Positions 37,836 through 47,870 are shown, numbered from the stretch's first letter. The stretch is DNA of 64,000 nt from Mycolicibacterium sphagni (GCF_013337765.1 NZ_VBSB01000003.1:62001-126000); one strand, 5' to 3'. The notes: generated from the letters alone by a model not told the origin. Numbers and translations: made by a program.

Positions 37836-38885
37836 ATGGCGCCACAAGCCCTCGATCGCGAGAAATCCCTCGAACTCGCGCTTGCGCAGATCGAAAAGAG
37901 TCACGGCAAAGGCTCGGTGATGCGGTTGGGCGACGAGGTTCGTCAGCCCATCTCGGTCATCCCGACCGGATCCATCGCATTGGACGTGGCGCTCGGCATC
38001 GGTGGGCTGCCCCGCGGCCGCGTCGTCGAAATCTATGGCCCGGAATCCTCGGGTAAAACCACCGTCGCGCTGCATGCGGTGGCCAACGCGCAGGCGGCCG
38101 GCGGCATCGCCGCGTTCATCGACGCCGAGCACGCACTGGACCCGGACTACGCCAAGAAGCTCGGCGTGGACACCGACGCACTACTGGTCAGCCAGCCCGA
38201 CACCGGTGAGCAGGCCCTCGAGATCGCCGACATGCTGATCCGTTCGGGAGCCATCGACATCATCGTCATCGACTCGGTGGCCGCATTGGTGCCGCGCGCC
38301 GAGATCGAGGGCGAGATGGGCGACAGCCACGTCGGCCTGCAGGCCCGGCTGATGAGCCAGGCGCTGCGCAAGATCACCGGCGCGCTGAGCAATTCGGGCA
38401 CCACCGCGATCTTCATCAACCAGCTGCGTGAGAAGATCGGCGTCATGTTCGGCTCGCCCGAGACAACAACGGGCGGTAAGGCTTTGAAGTTCTACTCGTC
38501 GGTGCGCCTGGATGTGCGGCGGATCGAGACGCTCAAGGACGGCACCGACGCGGTGGGTAACCGCACCCGCGTCAAGGTCGTCAAGAACAAGGTGTCGCCG
38601 CCGTTCAAGCAGGCCGAATTCGACATCCTCTACGGCAAGGGCATCAGCCGTGAGGGCTCGCTCATCGACATGGGCGTCGACCAGGGCTTCATCCGCAAGT
38701 CCGGATCGTGGTTCACCTATGAGGGTGAGCAGCTCGGGCAGGGCAAGGAGAACGCCCGCAACTTCCTGATCGAGAACCCCGATGTGGCCAACGAGGTCGA
38801 GAAGAAGATCAAGGAGAAGCTCGGTATCGGCGCGGTGGTAACCGATGAACTCATCGACGTCCTGCCCGCCCCAGTCGACTTCTGA
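37836..38885 (+). CDS. recA: recombinase RecA, intein-free
   Basis: RecA polymerises on single-stranded DNA, drives strand exchange and triggers LexA self-cleavage. The 349-residue product has Walker [10 protein letters not shown] (68-76), the [20 protein letters not shown] loop and the L2 region [20 protein letters not shown]. The length shows that there is no intein, unlike M. tuberculosis RecA. GAAGAGG lies upstream of ATG 37836. Two DNA-damage promoters precede it, and recX overlaps its 3' end by 41 nt. Confidence 0.99.
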   Translation: MAPQALDREKSLELALAQIEKSHGKGSVMRLGDEVRQPISVIPTGSIALDVALGIGGLPRGRVVEIYGPESSGKTTVALHAVANAQAAGGIAAFIDAEHALDPDYAKKLGVDTDALLVSQPDTGEQALEIADMLIRSGAIDIIVIDSVAALVPRAEIEGEMGDSHVGLQARLMSQALRKITGALSNSGTTAIFINQLREKIGVMFGSPETTTGGKALKFYSSVRLDVRRIETLKDGTDAVGNRTRVKVVKNKVSPPFKQAEFDILYGKGISREGSLIDMGVDQGFIRKSGSWFTYEGEQLGQGKENARNFLIENPDVANEVEKKIKEKLGIGAVVTDELIDVLPAPVDF

Positions 38886-39372
38886 GACCCGCGAAGAGCA
38901 GGCGCACTCGCTATGTTTGCGCCTGCTCACCGTGCGGTCGCGGACTCGATCTGAGCTGTCTGGGCAGCTGGCCAAACGCGGATACCCCGACGACGTCACC
39001 GCGACGGTACTGAATCGGCTGGCCGCTGTCGGACTGATCGATGATGCGGATTTCGCCGAGCAGTGGGTCCGGTCGCGACGCGCACGGGCCGGAAAAGGCA
39101 AGCGCGCCTTGGCTGCTGAGCTACGGACCAAGGGTGTCGACGACGAGGTGATCGCCGCGGCGCTCGAGGGTATCGACGCCGGTGCCGAACGGCTACGCGC
39201 CGAGGAACTGGTGGAGCAGAAGCTGCGCCGGGAGAAGCTGGATGGCGACGACGACGTCAAGGTGATGCGCAGGCTGGTCGGCATGCTGGCCCGCCGCGGT
39301 TACAACCAGAGCATGGCTGTCGCCGTGGTCAACGAGGGGTTGGCGGCCGAGCGGGAACGCCGGCGGGTCTAG
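38845..39372 (+). CDS. recX: regulatory protein RecX
   Basis: RecX binds and dampens RecA filaments. The 175-residue product shows the three-helix RecX repeats ([57 protein letters not shown]). ATG 38845 lies inside recA and corresponds to the start of M. tuberculosis RecX. The stop lies in a 4-bp overlap with the convergent P450 gene. Confidence 0.95.
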   Translation: MNSSTSCPPQSTSETREEQAHSLCLRLLTVRSRTRSELSGQLAKRGYPDDVTATVLNRLAAVGLIDDADFAEQWVRSRRARAGKGKRALAAELRTKGVDDEVIAAALEGIDAGAERLRAEELVEQKLRREKLDGDDDVKVMRRLVGMLARRGYNQSMAVAVVNEGLAAERERRRV

Positions 39373-40658
39373 CCTCGCGTTGTGTAGGCGACCGGGCAGG
39401 GATCGGCGGCGCGCGCCACGCCGCCGATCTGAGCGGGCACCGGACGTGGGTAGCTTGTCCATTCGGGCCTCATATCGTAACGGCCCAACAGGCGGGTCAT
39501 CGCCATCGTCATCGCGGACAACGAAAACGGCTGTGCCGGACAGGAATGCCTGCCGTGCCCGAAGGCGGTCACCAGCATCGGCGACGGCAGCGTATGTGCC
39601 TCGACGAGCCGGTACCGGTGCCACCGACCGGGATCCCATTCCGCCAAGCCGGCGGCCGCCGAGGTGTTCAGCAGCGGCAGCAGCGTCGCGATGGTCCAGC
39701 CCTTCGGCACGTCGACCACACCTGCCCCGGTGTCGAATGCGACCGGTTCGAGTACCGCGCGGGACATGATCGAACGCTGCGCCAGCCGGGTGCTTTCCAG
39801 AGCACAGCTGGAAGCGAGGTCGCGATCGCCGCCGACGACTTGGCGGAGCTGATCGGGATGAACGATCAGGTCGACGAGTGCCCAGCCGAGCGCTGCCATC
39901 AGGTTCGACATCGAGGCGATATGGATGAGCGCGACGTCCATCGCAATACCGCGCTTGCGGACGTCCGGTGATTCCGAAGTCCAGGCATCGACGATTCGGC
40001 TGAACAATCCCACGCCGACCTCGGGCGTCGAATCATGCTGCCGCAGTGACGCTTCGATCACCTCGGAAACCTCGTCCAAGGCAGCTCGTTCGGCCCGCAT
40101 ACCCGAGGCGGCCACGGCCGCCATCGCGTCGGGGTGAACGAAGGCGTCCGAACCGTCGAGCACGTCGAACGCGCGCACCAGCCGTTCGAAGGCATCCCCG
40201 TCGGCGCAGCCCGGCCCGGCCCACGACGCCAACCCCATGCGATGGCCGAGCCGTCGGGTCAGCGCGAACAGGTCGATGGAACCGCTCTCGCCGAGCTCAA
40301 CTTCCGTCGCGTCGAGGGCACGGTCGAGGTTCGCGAGGTACGACGTGACGTCGTCGCGGCGAAACAGCGAACCCGGCAGCAGTCGTCTGCCCGCGAATAC
40401 CTCGTCGGGCAGCTTGCGCCGCAGCATGAGGAAATCCGCGACACCCTTGCTCGCCGCTTCTTCAGCTAGTGCGTAGAACGATTCGACGCCGGTGGGGGAG
40501 AAGGTGAACAGGTACCGATCGTCCCCACTCTCCACCACGAACGTGTCGCCGCAGCGTTCGCGTGCTGCGGCGATCGCAGCCACCGCGTCGTCAACCGCGA
40601 CATCCCAAGGCAGCCCGACGCCGTCGGCGACGGGGAGGACGTCGAGCGGGTTCGGCAC
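39369..40658 (-). CDS. cytochrome P450 with atypical I-helix
   Basis: The 429-residue product has the heme loop [10 protein letters not shown] near residue 380 and the ExxR motif (ESTR) near residue 288, so it is a P450. The I-helix segment reads [17 protein letters not shown] where (A/G)Gx(D/E)TT is expected; both the acid and the threonine are missing. This suggests unusual oxygen handling, peroxide use or a non-oxygenase role. No ferredoxin gene is adjacent. Substrate is unknown. Confidence 0.85.
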   Translation of the reverse strand: MPNPLDVLPVADGVGLPWDVAVDDAVAAIAAARERCGDTFVVESGDDRYLFTFSPTGVESFYALAEEAASKGVADFLMLRRKLPDEVFAGRRLLPGSLFRRDDVTSYLANLDRALDATEVELGESGSIDLFALTRRLGHRMGLASWAGPGCADGDAFERLVRAFDVLDGSDAFVHPDAMAAVAASGMRAERAALDEVSEVIEASLRQHDSTPEVGVGLFSRIVDAWTSESPDVRKRGIAMDVALIHIASMSNLMAALGWALVDLIVHPDQLRQVVGGDRDLASSCALESTRLAQRSIMSRAVLEPVAFDTGAGVVDVPKGWTIATLLPLLNTSAAAGLAEWDPGRWHRYRLVEAHTLPSPMLVTAFGHGRHSCPAQPFSLSAMTMAMTRLLGRYDMRPEWTSYPRPVPAQIGGVARAADPCPVAYTTRG

Positions 40659-40693
40659 TCGCTGACGATACCTTTTCGATCAGAAGGCTCGGG

Positions 40694-41005
40694 TCAGGTT
40701 CGGCGTTGGCCGATGACCACGGTTCGGGGTAGCCGCCCGGCGCGGGAATGGCCTTTGAGTTCGTCACCGTGTACCAGCACGTCGAAGTCGAGCTTCAATC
40801 GCATTGGTTTGCTCACGGTTTGACGCCAAGTCGCGCGCTGGCCGTCGGCTATCGGCGCGACGACGATATCGCTGAGCGAGACGGTTTCGTCTTTGCCTGC
40901 CGCGGTTCCTACGATGCCCCGGTCGTGTTCGGTGAAGCTGTATACGACGTGCAGTGTGCCGATCGGCGTCTTGATCGCGACGTCCCAGTCGCCGAGGATG
41001 GTCAC
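40694..41005 (-). CDS. hypothetical protein
   Basis: The 103-residue product (VTILGDWDVAIKTPIGTLHVVYSF) is predicted to be beta-rich and matches no family I recognise. The GTG at 41005 is chosen because it overlaps the DJ-1 stop (GTGA), implying coupling. It has no signal peptide or membrane segment. The repeated strand pattern and small size are compatible with a ligand-binding barrel, which is only a guess. Confidence 0.55.
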   Translation of the reverse strand: MTILGDWDVAIKTPIGTLHVVYSFTEHDRGIVGTAAGKDETVSLSDIVVAPIADGQRATWRQTVSKPMRLKLDFDVLVHGDELKGHSRAGRLPRTVVIGQRRT

Positions 41006-41655
41006 CCTGCCACCGGAACGCGGCCGGTGTTGGTCCACACCGTTCCGCGCCGCTCGTAGGCGAACATGTCCTCGACGGCCAAAGCGACTCGGGGACCGAA
41101 ACTTCGGTGCAGCAGGTGCAGGGCGAGGTCGAGGCCGGAGGTCACCCCGCCGGCGCTCACCAGGTCACCGTCGTCGACGACCCTGGCCTGGATCGGCGTG
41201 ACCCCGGTGGCTTCCAGAACCTCGACACCGAGGTGGTGGGTGTTGGCGTTGCGACCCTCGATCAATCCCGTCATCGCCAGCGCGAGCGACCCGCCGCAGA
41301 CGGTGGCCACGGTGACGTCCGGGTTGTCGAATGCTTTGAGCAGCAACGACACTGCCGCAGTTTCACCGAACCGGGCCAGTAGGACCGGGATGGTGTCGAC
41401 GTCGTCGGGATCGCCCTCGATCGGTCCGGACGCGCCGGGCACGATGATGTATCCGGCCTTGGCTGGGTCGAGCTGACCGGTGGCCTCGATCACCAACCCG
41501 CGGGTGCCGCTTGTGACGGGCCGCGGGCCTTCGGCAGTAACCATCTCGACCACCAGTTCGCCGCCGACCGCATCGCTACCGGCGGCCAGCACTTCGAACG
41601 GGGCGATGGCGTCGAGGGGATCGAATCCGTCGAACAGGACTATCTGTGCATGCAT
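41002..41655 (-). CDS. DJ-1/PfpI family protein
   Basis: The 217-residue product has the DJ-1/PfpI fold with the nucleophile-elbow cysteine in VATVCGGSLALAMTG (about residue 119) and an N-terminal QIVLFDGFDPLDAIAPFEVL that fits the isonitrile hydratase/AraC-N-terminal-like subgroup. No DNA-binding domain is attached. The small hypothetical gene is coupled to its 3' end. The reaction is unknown. Confidence 0.85.
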   Translation of the reverse strand: MHAQIVLFDGFDPLDAIAPFEVLAAGSDAVGGELVVEMVTAEGPRPVTSGTRGLVIEATGQLDPAKAGYIIVPGASGPIEGDPDDVDTIPVLLARFGETAAVSLLLKAFDNPDVTVATVCGGSLALAMTGLIEGRNANTHHLGVEVLEATGVTPIQARVVDDGDLVSAGGVTSGLDLALHLLHRSFGPRVALAVEDMFAYERRGTVWTNTGRVPVAG

Positions 41656-41736
41656 GCCGACATCGTCGGGTGCACCGGCAGGTCGTCAACAGCGGCGGGA
41701 TCGACAGTTGCCGCTGGGATCTGGCCAACGCGCCAG

Positions 41737-41970
41737 TCACCAGCTCCAGACGATGCCGCGGCGCCGGTCCCGTCCGGTCGGGGTAATCTCGCTGACGTTG
41801 GGCGCGCGCGTCTGGGGCACTGCCTTGATCGACACGCTGCCACTGGTTTCGCACATCACGTGGCTGCCTGCATCGTGACAGGTCTGCCGGGCGCCGGCCA
41901 CTGGAGCCGAAATCAGTGATGCAGCAACCACAGCCGTACTCAGAAGTGCGATTCTTCCTCGTATGGTCAT
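41737..41970 (-). CDS. small exported protein
   Basis: The 77-residue product starts MTIRGRIALLSTAVVAASL and has a signal peptide with likely cleavage after AGA (residue 27). Two cysteines (residues 31 and 40) could form a disulfide. The mature part is about 50 residues with a basic C-terminus. No family is recognised. GGAG with suitable spacing precedes the ATG on the minus strand. Confidence 0.6.
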   Translation of the reverse strand: MTIRGRIALLSTAVVAASLISAPVAGARQTCHDAGSHVMCETSGSVSIKAVPQTRAPNVSEITPTGRDRRRGIVWSW

Positions 41971-42008
41971 CCGGAGCTTCCTTTCGCTGGGTATGAGTGC
42001 CTGACCTG

Positions 42009-42443
42009 TCACGGGCAGGCCGACACGAGGATTCGAGCTCCCGGGTCCAGCGGTGCGTTGGCGTCCTGGGAGTGCCGGAACGCGTCGTCGCGCGCGGCCT
42101 CGACAGTCGGACCGGCACCGCCGGACACGATTCCGCTCTCGTCGTCGGCACCGACGGAAACCACGCACAGGTTGTCGTTGGTCACCTCGTCGCGGGTGCA
42201 TTCTTGGGCACCCGCTTGCTGGCAAGCGGCGACCACGGCCGCCGAGGCCGCTTCGTTGGTCGGGCCGGTGGCGGAAAAGCCGGTGAGTGCCCCATTGAGC
42301 ACACCCGAGCCGACCGCCTGAGAAATGTTGTCACTGCTCTCGACTGCGCCATCGGGTCCGCCGGCCCAGGCCGAGCCCACTGAAAGCGTTGCCACGGCGA
42401 CGCCCAGGGTCACTATTGTTGAAGCCATACGGGTGAGGGCCAT
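42009..42443 (-). CDS. exported cysteine-containing protein, DUF4189-like
   Basis: The 144-residue product has a signal peptide (cleavage near SAWA-GG, residue 27). The mature domain has four cysteines, the CQQAGAQECTRDEVTNDNLCVVSVG pattern and a terminal SACP. It resembles the DUF4189 domain seen in actinobacterial secreted proteins. It lies just upstream of another exported mini-protein on the same strand. Function is unknown. Confidence 0.65.
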   Translation of the reverse strand: MALTRMASTIVTLGVAVATLSVGSAWAGGPDGAVESSDNISQAVGSGVLNGALTGFSATGPTNEAASAAVVAACQQAGAQECTRDEVTNDNLCVVSVGADDESGIVSGGAGPTVEAARDDAFRHSQDANAPLDPGARILVSACP

Positions 42444-42530
42444 TCGGATCCTGTCTTGGAGCTGATCAGCGATGGTGAATCGATACTTTAGCCGTACGTC
42501 AGCCGTTCATCGGCGAATCGAGTCCGGAGC

Positions 42531-42536
42531 TAGGCT
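42531..42536 (+). promoter_or_regulatory. -10 box of the LLM gene, leaderless
   Basis: TAGGCT ends 6 nt before the ATG at 42543. Confidence 0.6.
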
Positions 42537-42542
42537 GCAGGC

Positions 42543-43376
42543 ATGCGGATCTCGGCCAAGCTCGCACCTACGTTCACCTATCCAGAGCTCGAGCAGTTCT
42601 GGCGCGCTGCCGACGAACTCGGCTTCGAAGCGATCTGGAATTACGACCACTTTTACGGTCTGGCCGAGAACAGCGCACCGACGCACGAGGGGTGGACAAC
42701 GCTGGCCGCGATGGCTGTGGTGATCCGGCGGGCACGGATCGGCTGCATGGTCACCGGAGTGACGTACCGTAACCCGGCGATCCTGGCGAAGATGGCCGTC
42801 ACCGTCGATCACATCAGTGGCGGGCGGCTGGACTTCGGCATCGGGGCGGGCTGGCACGAGGCCGAGCATCGAGGCTATGGTATCGAATTCCCCAGTGCGG
42901 GAACACGAGTCGCGATGCTGGATGAAGCCCTCACCGTCATCCGGCGGCTGTGGACCGAGGAGACGGTCACGTTCGAGGGCCGGTTCTACACACTCACCGA
43001 CGCCATCTGTGAGCCCAAGCCGGTGCAGCGACCGCACCCGCCGATCGTCGTCGGGGGATCACAGCCCAAGATGATGCGCGTCATCGCCCGCCACGCCGAC
43101 GAGTGGAACATGCCCAGTCACGGCGCCCCGGAGCTGTGGGGCGAGGTCAACACCCGGCTCGACGAAGCCTGCGCCGAGGTCGGCCGCGACCCGGCCGAGA
43201 TCCGCCGATCCGTCCAGATCTTCCTGTATCCGCTGCAGCCCGAGCAGGTCGCTTCCCAGCTCGATCTGCTGCCGCGGTTTGCCGAATTAGGTTGCGAGCA
43301 TGCGGTGTTGAGCTTCTATCAGCCGCCATCGGTTGAGCTGTTGGAGCGGTGCGCGGCGCTGCGGGGGGACAGCTAG
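42543..43376 (+). CDS. LLM-class F420-dependent oxidoreductase
   Basis: The 277-residue product has the luciferase-like TIM barrel of F420-binding enzymes: FEAIWNYDHFYGL, the VTGVTYRNPAILAKMAVTVDHISGGRLDFGIGAGW core and the PPIVVGGSQPKMMRVIARHADEWN motif. Such proteins carry out hydride transfer from F420H2 or FMNH2. It overlaps the convergent TetR gene by 4 nt. The substrate is unknown. Confidence 0.88.
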   Translation: MRISAKLAPTFTYPELEQFWRAADELGFEAIWNYDHFYGLAENSAPTHEGWTTLAAMAVVIRRARIGCMVTGVTYRNPAILAKMAVTVDHISGGRLDFGIGAGWHEAEHRGYGIEFPSAGTRVAMLDEALTVIRRLWTEETVTFEGRFYTLTDAICEPKPVQRPHPPIVVGGSQPKMMRVIARHADEWNMPSHGAPELWGEVNTRLDEACAEVGRDPAEIRRSVQIFLYPLQPEQVASQLDLLPRFAELGCEHAVLSFYQPPSVELLERCAALRGDS

Positions 43377-44032
43377 TCGAGCGCGAGTGATCCTGGCGGC
43401 GCACCGAGTATGCGTTCGAACGCCTGGATGTACGCGGAAAGCACGCGCCGGATGTGCGGCCCGCTCATGTCGGCCCCGATGTTGCCGTCGGCCTCGATCG
43501 CATCGATGAACGCATCGGTCAGGTGCAAGCCCATGCCGGTGATGATCACGGCCGCCTCGTGCGGATAGTCGGTGTCGAACACGCCTTCGTCACGGCCCTG
43601 GCGGATGATCGCCTCCAACATCGGGGCGGTCGTCCGCATCGACTCCTGCGACAGCTTCTGCCGCAGCAGCGCGTTGTTCTCGTCACGCCACAGTTGCATG
43701 ACGGTCGACACCGCGGTGATGTTGTCGGCTTTCAACGCGCTTTCCGTTCTGAAGTACGCGTGCAGCTTGTCGATCGCGCCGAGGGCCGAATCCTCGACAA
43801 CGGTCTCGAGCTGCCGCAGGCCGTCCTCACCCATCACATCGACGATGCCCTCCAGCAGCGCATGCTTGGACCGGAAGTAGTGGTACAGAGCGCCTTTGGA
43901 CATACCCGTCTTCGCCAGGACGTCGTCAATCGTCATTGCCGCGTAGCCCTTGTCCTGCATCAGATTCAAAGCGGCTTCGAGGATCTCGCGGCGTCGTGCG
44001 GCGTACTCCTGTGGCTTGACCCGACGCGCCAT
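43373..44032 (-). CDS. TetR-family regulator
   Basis: The 219-residue product has the TetR helix-turn-helix at residues 15-60 (ILEAALNLMQDKGYAAMTIDDVLAKTGMSKGALYHYFRSKHAL) and a helical ligand-binding domain. It is divergent from a four-TM membrane gene across 92 bp containing a perfect 14-bp palindrome, so it probably represses that gene and itself. The ligand is unknown. Confidence 0.92.
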   Translation of the reverse strand: MARRVKPQEYAARRREILEAALNLMQDKGYAAMTIDDVLAKTGMSKGALYHYFRSKHALLEGIVDVMGEDGLRQLETVVEDSALGAIDKLHAYFRTESALKADNITAVSTVMQLWRDENNALLRQKLSQESMRTTAPMLEAIIRQGRDEGVFDTDYPHEAAVIITGMGLHLTDAFIDAIEADGNIGADMSGPHIRRVLSAYIQAFERILGAPPGSLALD

Positions 44033-44078
44033 GATCGTCCACCTCCCGGCCGTTGACGCAAGTCCACGATCGAGCTTA

Positions 44079-44092
44079 GTCTATATATAGAC
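44079..44092. promoter_or_regulatory. candidate TetR operator palindrome
   Basis: GTCTATATATAGAC is a perfect 14-bp palindrome in the TetR/membrane-gene gap, followed by a second weak dyad ACCG...CGGT (44091-44103). Its AT-rich centre overlaps likely -10 sequences of either gene. Confidence 0.6.
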
Positions 44093-44124
44093 CGTCAGTC
44101 GGTTTATTAATTGGAGCGAGGAAA

Positions 44125-44616
44125 GTGATGCGTCAGCCCAGCCCGGAAGCAGCCGCGCGCACCAGGGCGTTCGCCCGCGTCATCGGCCCGTTCGTCGCGT
44201 TGGCCACGCTGCTCATCTCGATCCGACTGCCCGACCTCACCGGTTTGCTCGACGACCTGTTCGCCAACGCCGTGCTGCCCTGGATCCTCGGGGCGATGAT
44301 GCTCGTCGTGGGCCTGATCATCATCGCGTTCCACCAGTATTGGCGAACCGTCACCGCGGCGCTGATCTCTTTGTTCGGGTGGTTCGTCGCGGTGCGTGGC
44401 CTGGCGATGATGGCGGTTCCTTCGGCGATCGAGAACGGCGCCGGTGACACCATCTCCAGTCCAGGCTTATTGCTCGCCGCGCGGGTCTTCTTCGGATTGC
44501 TGACGGCGATGGGACTGTGGCTGACCTATGTCGGATGGATCGCGCCGGCACCTGTGGCTGATCGAGACCGCGCAACATCGCCGTCTGCCAGCGTGGGCCA
44601 TGGGGAAATCATTTAG
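44125..44616 (+). CDS. four-TM membrane protein
   Basis: The 163-residue product has four transmembrane helices (about residues 19-36, 47-72, 76-98 and 112-142) and a polar C-terminal tail. GGAGCGAGGAAAG precedes the start, GTG 44125 or ATG 44128. No domain is recognised. Its divergence from the TetR gene suggests ligand-inducible expression, as for many efflux or membrane-adaptation proteins. Confidence 0.7.
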   Translation: MMRQPSPEAAARTRAFARVIGPFVALATLLISIRLPDLTGLLDDLFANAVLPWILGAMMLVVGLIIIAFHQYWRTVTAALISLFGWFVAVRGLAMMAVPSAIENGAGDTISSPGLLLAARVFFGLLTAMGLWLTYVGWIAPAPVADRDRATSPSASVGHGEII

Positions 44617-44647
44617 ACCTGTCCAAGGTCGTGCTCACGGGCCAGCC

Positions 44648-45511
44648 CTAGTCGCCGGGCTCCAACGCCGCCTGCGCGTGCATGGGCGCGGGTGCGCGCT
44701 TGGAGCGGCGCAGCCGTTTCTCCAGCTTCGTCGCCGCCACCGACAGCGCGAAGTTGACGCTGATCATCAACACCGCGATCACGATCAGCGCGGGAACGTA
44801 ATTGCCGTACGAGGACCCGACGACCGTACCCTGGCGCACCATCTCGACGAAAGTGATCTGATAGCCGATCGCAGTGTCCTTGAGCACCACGACCAACTGC
44901 GACACGAGTACCGGCAGCATCGAGGTAATGGCCTGCGGCAACAGGATTGACCGCATCGTCTGACCCCAGGTCAGTCCCACCGCGGCCGCCGCCTCGCCTT
45001 GGCCCCGGGGCAGCGAATTCACACCGGCGCGGACGATCTCGGCGATCACCGCGCCGTTGTAGAGCGTCAGGCCCGTCACCACACCGGCCAGCGCCAGATA
45101 CTTGGACGGGAAGGTGTCGTACAGCGCGTACAGGAAGTACGCGAAGATCATCATGATCAGCACCGGCACGGCGCGGAAGAACTCCACGATCACCGCCGAC
45201 GGCCAGCGGATGAAGCCGTTGTGGGACAGTCGCCCGACCCCCAGCAGGAACCCCAGGATCAGGGCGAGCACGATCGACAGTGCCGCCGCGGTCAGCGTGC
45301 CCTCGATGCCCGGCAGCACATAGGTTTTCCAGAGATTCGGCGTCACGAACGGGTGCCACTTAGCCTCGGTCAGCTGACCCTTGCTGGCCAGCCTGGCGAC
45401 CACCGCCCAGACCACCAGTGCGGCAACGACAATCGTGACTCCGCTGATGACGCGGTTGCGCACCCGGGCCCGTGGGCCCGGCGCGTCGAACAGAACCGAT
45501 GCCGTGCTCAC
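44648..45511 (-). CDS. gluD: glutamate ABC transporter permease GluD
   Basis: The 287-residue product has five or six transmembrane helices and the polar amino-acid permease EAA-type loop (GQGEAAAAVGLTWGQTMRSILLPQAI). It forms the membrane channel with GluC. GTG 45511 overlaps the GluC stop. The long N-terminal hydrophilic insert before the permease domain is typical of GluD. Confidence 0.9.
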   Translation of the reverse strand: MSTASVLFDAPGPRARVRNRVISGVTIVVAALVVWAVVARLASKGQLTEAKWHPFVTPNLWKTYVLPGIEGTLTAAALSIVLALILGFLLGVGRLSHNGFIRWPSAVIVEFFRAVPVLIMMIFAYFLYALYDTFPSKYLALAGVVTGLTLYNGAVIAEIVRAGVNSLPRGQGEAAAAVGLTWGQTMRSILLPQAITSMLPVLVSQLVVVLKDTAIGYQITFVEMVRQGTVVGSSYGNYVPALIVIAVLMISVNFALSVAATKLEKRLRRSKRAPAPMHAQAALEPGD

Positions 45512-46188
45512 CTCGCCACCGCCAGCCGCTTACCCAGCCACCCGAACAGCAAGCCCAGCGGCAACGTCAGGATCACGAAACCGACGGCGAAGATCGTGCC
45601 CACCGTGATCAGCGCCGCGGTGTTCTCGATCATCCCCTTCATCAACAGTGCCGCTTCGGCCACGCCGATCGCCGACGCGATCGTCGTGTTCTTGGTCAAC
45701 GCGATCAGCACCGAGCCGAGCGGGATGATCACCGACCGAAACGCTTGTGGCAGCAGGATCATTCGCAGGTTCTGGCTGAACGTGAAGCCCAGCGACCGGG
45801 CGGCCTCGGCCTGACCCAGCGGCACGGTGTTCACCCCCGAGCGCACCGTCTCACATACGAATGACGCTGTGTAGACGGTCAACCCGAGCACCGCGAGCCG
45901 AAAGTTGCTGTCCTCGATCGACGTCATCGACTTCGGATCCACCAGCGTGATCCCCAGCGTCTGCGCCAACCCGAACGAACAGAACAAGATGATCAGCGTC
46001 AGGGGAGTGTTGCGCACCACGTTGACATACGTGGTGCCCAGCCAGTTGAGCATCGGCACCGGCGCCAGCCGCATCGCGGCCAGCGCCGTGCCGAGTATCA
46101 GCGCTCCGATCGCGGAGAACACCGTGAGCTGAATCGTCGTCCAGAACGCCTCGAAGATCTGGCCGCGATACTCGCTGAAGACCCCCAC
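45508..46188 (-). CDS. gluC: glutamate ABC transporter permease GluC
   Basis: The 226-residue permease has the EAA-type loop GQAEAARSLGFTFSQNLRMILLPQAF and about five transmembrane helices. It lies 12 nt after gluB and overlaps gluD, so the four genes form one minus-strand operon gluABCD as in corynebacteria. Confidence 0.9.
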   Translation of the reverse strand: MGVFSEYRGQIFEAFWTTIQLTVFSAIGALILGTALAAMRLAPVPMLNWLGTTYVNVVRNTPLTLIILFCSFGLAQTLGITLVDPKSMTSIEDSNFRLAVLGLTVYTASFVCETVRSGVNTVPLGQAEAARSLGFTFSQNLRMILLPQAFRSVIIPLGSVLIALTKNTTIASAIGVAEAALLMKGMIENTAALITVGTIFAVGFVILTLPLGLLFGWLGKRLAVAR

Positions 46189-46200
46189 GTCGGTGCGGTC

Positions 46201-47016
46201 TCAGCAGGCGTCGAGGGCGGGCGGCGTCGGTGCGGTGATACCAGCCGGGCCGAGGTTCTTGTCGAACGCGGCCTTCCAGGAACCGTCTGACACCATCTTC
46301 TTCAGCGCGTCGCTGATCTTGGTGCACAACGCGGTGTCACCCTTCTTCAACCCGATGCCGTAGCGCTCTTCGGAGAACGGCTGGCCGACGATCTTGAACG
46401 CACCGGGGCTCTGCGCGGCATACCCGGCCAGGATCACCTCGTCGGTGGTCACCGCATCGATCGCACCGTTCTTCAGCGCCTCGACGCAGGCCGAGTACGT
46501 GTCGTACTGCTGCAGCTGCACACCCGGGTACTTGTCCTTGATCCGCTGCGCCGGCGTCGATCCGCTGACCGAACACAGCTTCTTGCCGTTCTGCAACGAC
46601 TCCGCACCGGTGATGTCGGAGTTGTCGGCCCGCACCAGCAGGCTCTGGCCGGTCACCAGATACGGACCGGCGAAGCTGACCTTCTCCTTGCGGGCATCGG
46701 TGATCGAGTACGTCGCGACGATGTACTTCACCTGATCGTTCTGGATCAGGTTCTCCCGCTGGCCGGAGGGGGATTCCTTCCACTCGATCTTGTCCTCCGG
46801 GTAGCCGAGTTCCTTGGCGACGTACTTGGCGACGTCCACGTCGAAGCCGCTCATCGTGCCGTCCGGCTTCTTCAACCCCAGACCGGGCTGGTCGAACTTC
46901 GTGCCGATCACCAGCTTGTCGCCGCTGTCGCCACCGCCGCACGCGGTCGCGGCGAAGGGCAGCGCGACAGCGAGGACAGCGGCACCGACGAGCCGCCAAG
47001 AAAGAGGAGAACGCAT
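46201..47016 (-). CDS. gluB: glutamate-binding lipoprotein GluB
   Basis: The 271-residue solute-binding protein has a lipobox ending at C26 (ATAC), placing it on the outer face of the membrane. The mature protein is an SBP_bac_3 domain ([47 protein letters not shown]). It delivers glutamate to GluCD. It starts 20 nt after gluA. Confidence 0.92.
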   Translation of the reverse strand: MRSPLSWRLVGAAVLAVALPFAATACGGGDSGDKLVIGTKFDQPGLGLKKPDGTMSGFDVDVAKYVAKELGYPEDKIEWKESPSGQRENLIQNDQVKYIVATYSITDARKEKVSFAGPYLVTGQSLLVRADNSDITGAESLQNGKKLCSVSGSTPAQRIKDKYPGVQLQQYDTYSACVEALKNGAIDAVTTDEVILAGYAAQSPGAFKIVGQPFSEERYGIGLKKGDTALCTKISDALKKMVSDGSWKAAFDKNLGPAGITAPTPPALDAC

Positions 47017-47036
47017 GGTCGGGTGTTCCTTTCGCC

Positions 47037-47765
47037 CTAGTGGTTGAGGATCTTGCCGAGAAAATCTTTGGCGCGCTCCGAGCGCGGATTGTCGAAGAAC
47101 TCGGTCGGCGGGGCGTCCTCGACGATCGCGCCGTCCGCCATGAACACCACCCGGTTGGCCGCCTTACGGGCAAAGCCCATCTCGTGGGTGACCACGACCA
47201 TCGTCATACCGTCGGTCGCCAGCGAGGTCATGACCGCCAGCACCTCGTTGATCATCTCCGGGTCCAGCGCGCTGGTCGGCTCGTCGAACAACATCACCTT
47301 CGGGTTCATCGCCAGCGATCGGGCGATGGCGACCCGCTGCTGCTGGCCACCGGACAGTTGGGCGGGGTACTTGTCGGCCTGATTGGCAACCCCGACCCGC
47401 TCCAGCAACGCCAACGCGTTCTCGCGCGCCTTGTCCTTGGCGACCTTGCGCACCTTCACCGGCCCCAGAGCAACGTTTTCCAGGATCGTCTTGTGCGCAA
47501 AAAGGTTGAACGACTGGAAGACCATGCCCACATCGGCGCGCAGCTGCGCGAGTTTGCGCCCCTCCGAAGGCAATTGCTCGCCGTCGATGGTGATGGTGCC
47601 CGAATCGACAGTCTCCAGCCGATTGATGGTGCGGCACAACGTCGATTTGCCCGAACCCGACGGGCCCAGCACGACGACCACCTGGCCCTGGTCGACCTCG
47701 AGGTTGATGTCTTTGAGCACGTGCAGCTCGCCGAAGTGTTTATTGACGCCTTTGACCGAGATCAT
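47037..47765 (-). CDS. gluA: glutamate ABC transporter ATPase GluA
   Basis: The 242-residue ATPase has Walker [10 protein letters not shown] (34-42), the LSGGQQQR signature and Walker [13 protein letters not shown]. It is very similar to Corynebacterium GluA and of identical length when started at ATG 47765. An alternative ATG at 47789 lies 8 nt after a TATGGT -10 box and would add eight residues. The gene is divergent from miaB. Confidence 0.94.
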   Translation of the reverse strand: MISVKGVNKHFGELHVLKDINLEVDQGQVVVVLGPSGSGKSTLCRTINRLETVDSGTITIDGEQLPSEGRKLAQLRADVGMVFQSFNLFAHKTILENVALGPVKVRKVAKDKARENALALLERVGVANQADKYPAQLSGGQQQRVAIARSLAMNPKVMLFDEPTSALDPEMINEVLAVMTSLATDGMTMVVVTHEMGFARKAANRVVFMADGAIVEDAPPTEFFDNPRSERAKDFLGKILNH

Positions 47766-47870
47766 CGGCTCGTCGCCGCTGCGCCCCATGCGTTCAGACC
47801 ATACCCAGGTAACCCCCAGATTGCCGAGCGTTGGCCGATCCGCGATTTCTCCAGCACACCCACCGCTCCG

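Noticed and set aside
37836..38885. Intein in recA
   Set aside because: The 349-residue frame is uninterrupted and of normal RecA length.
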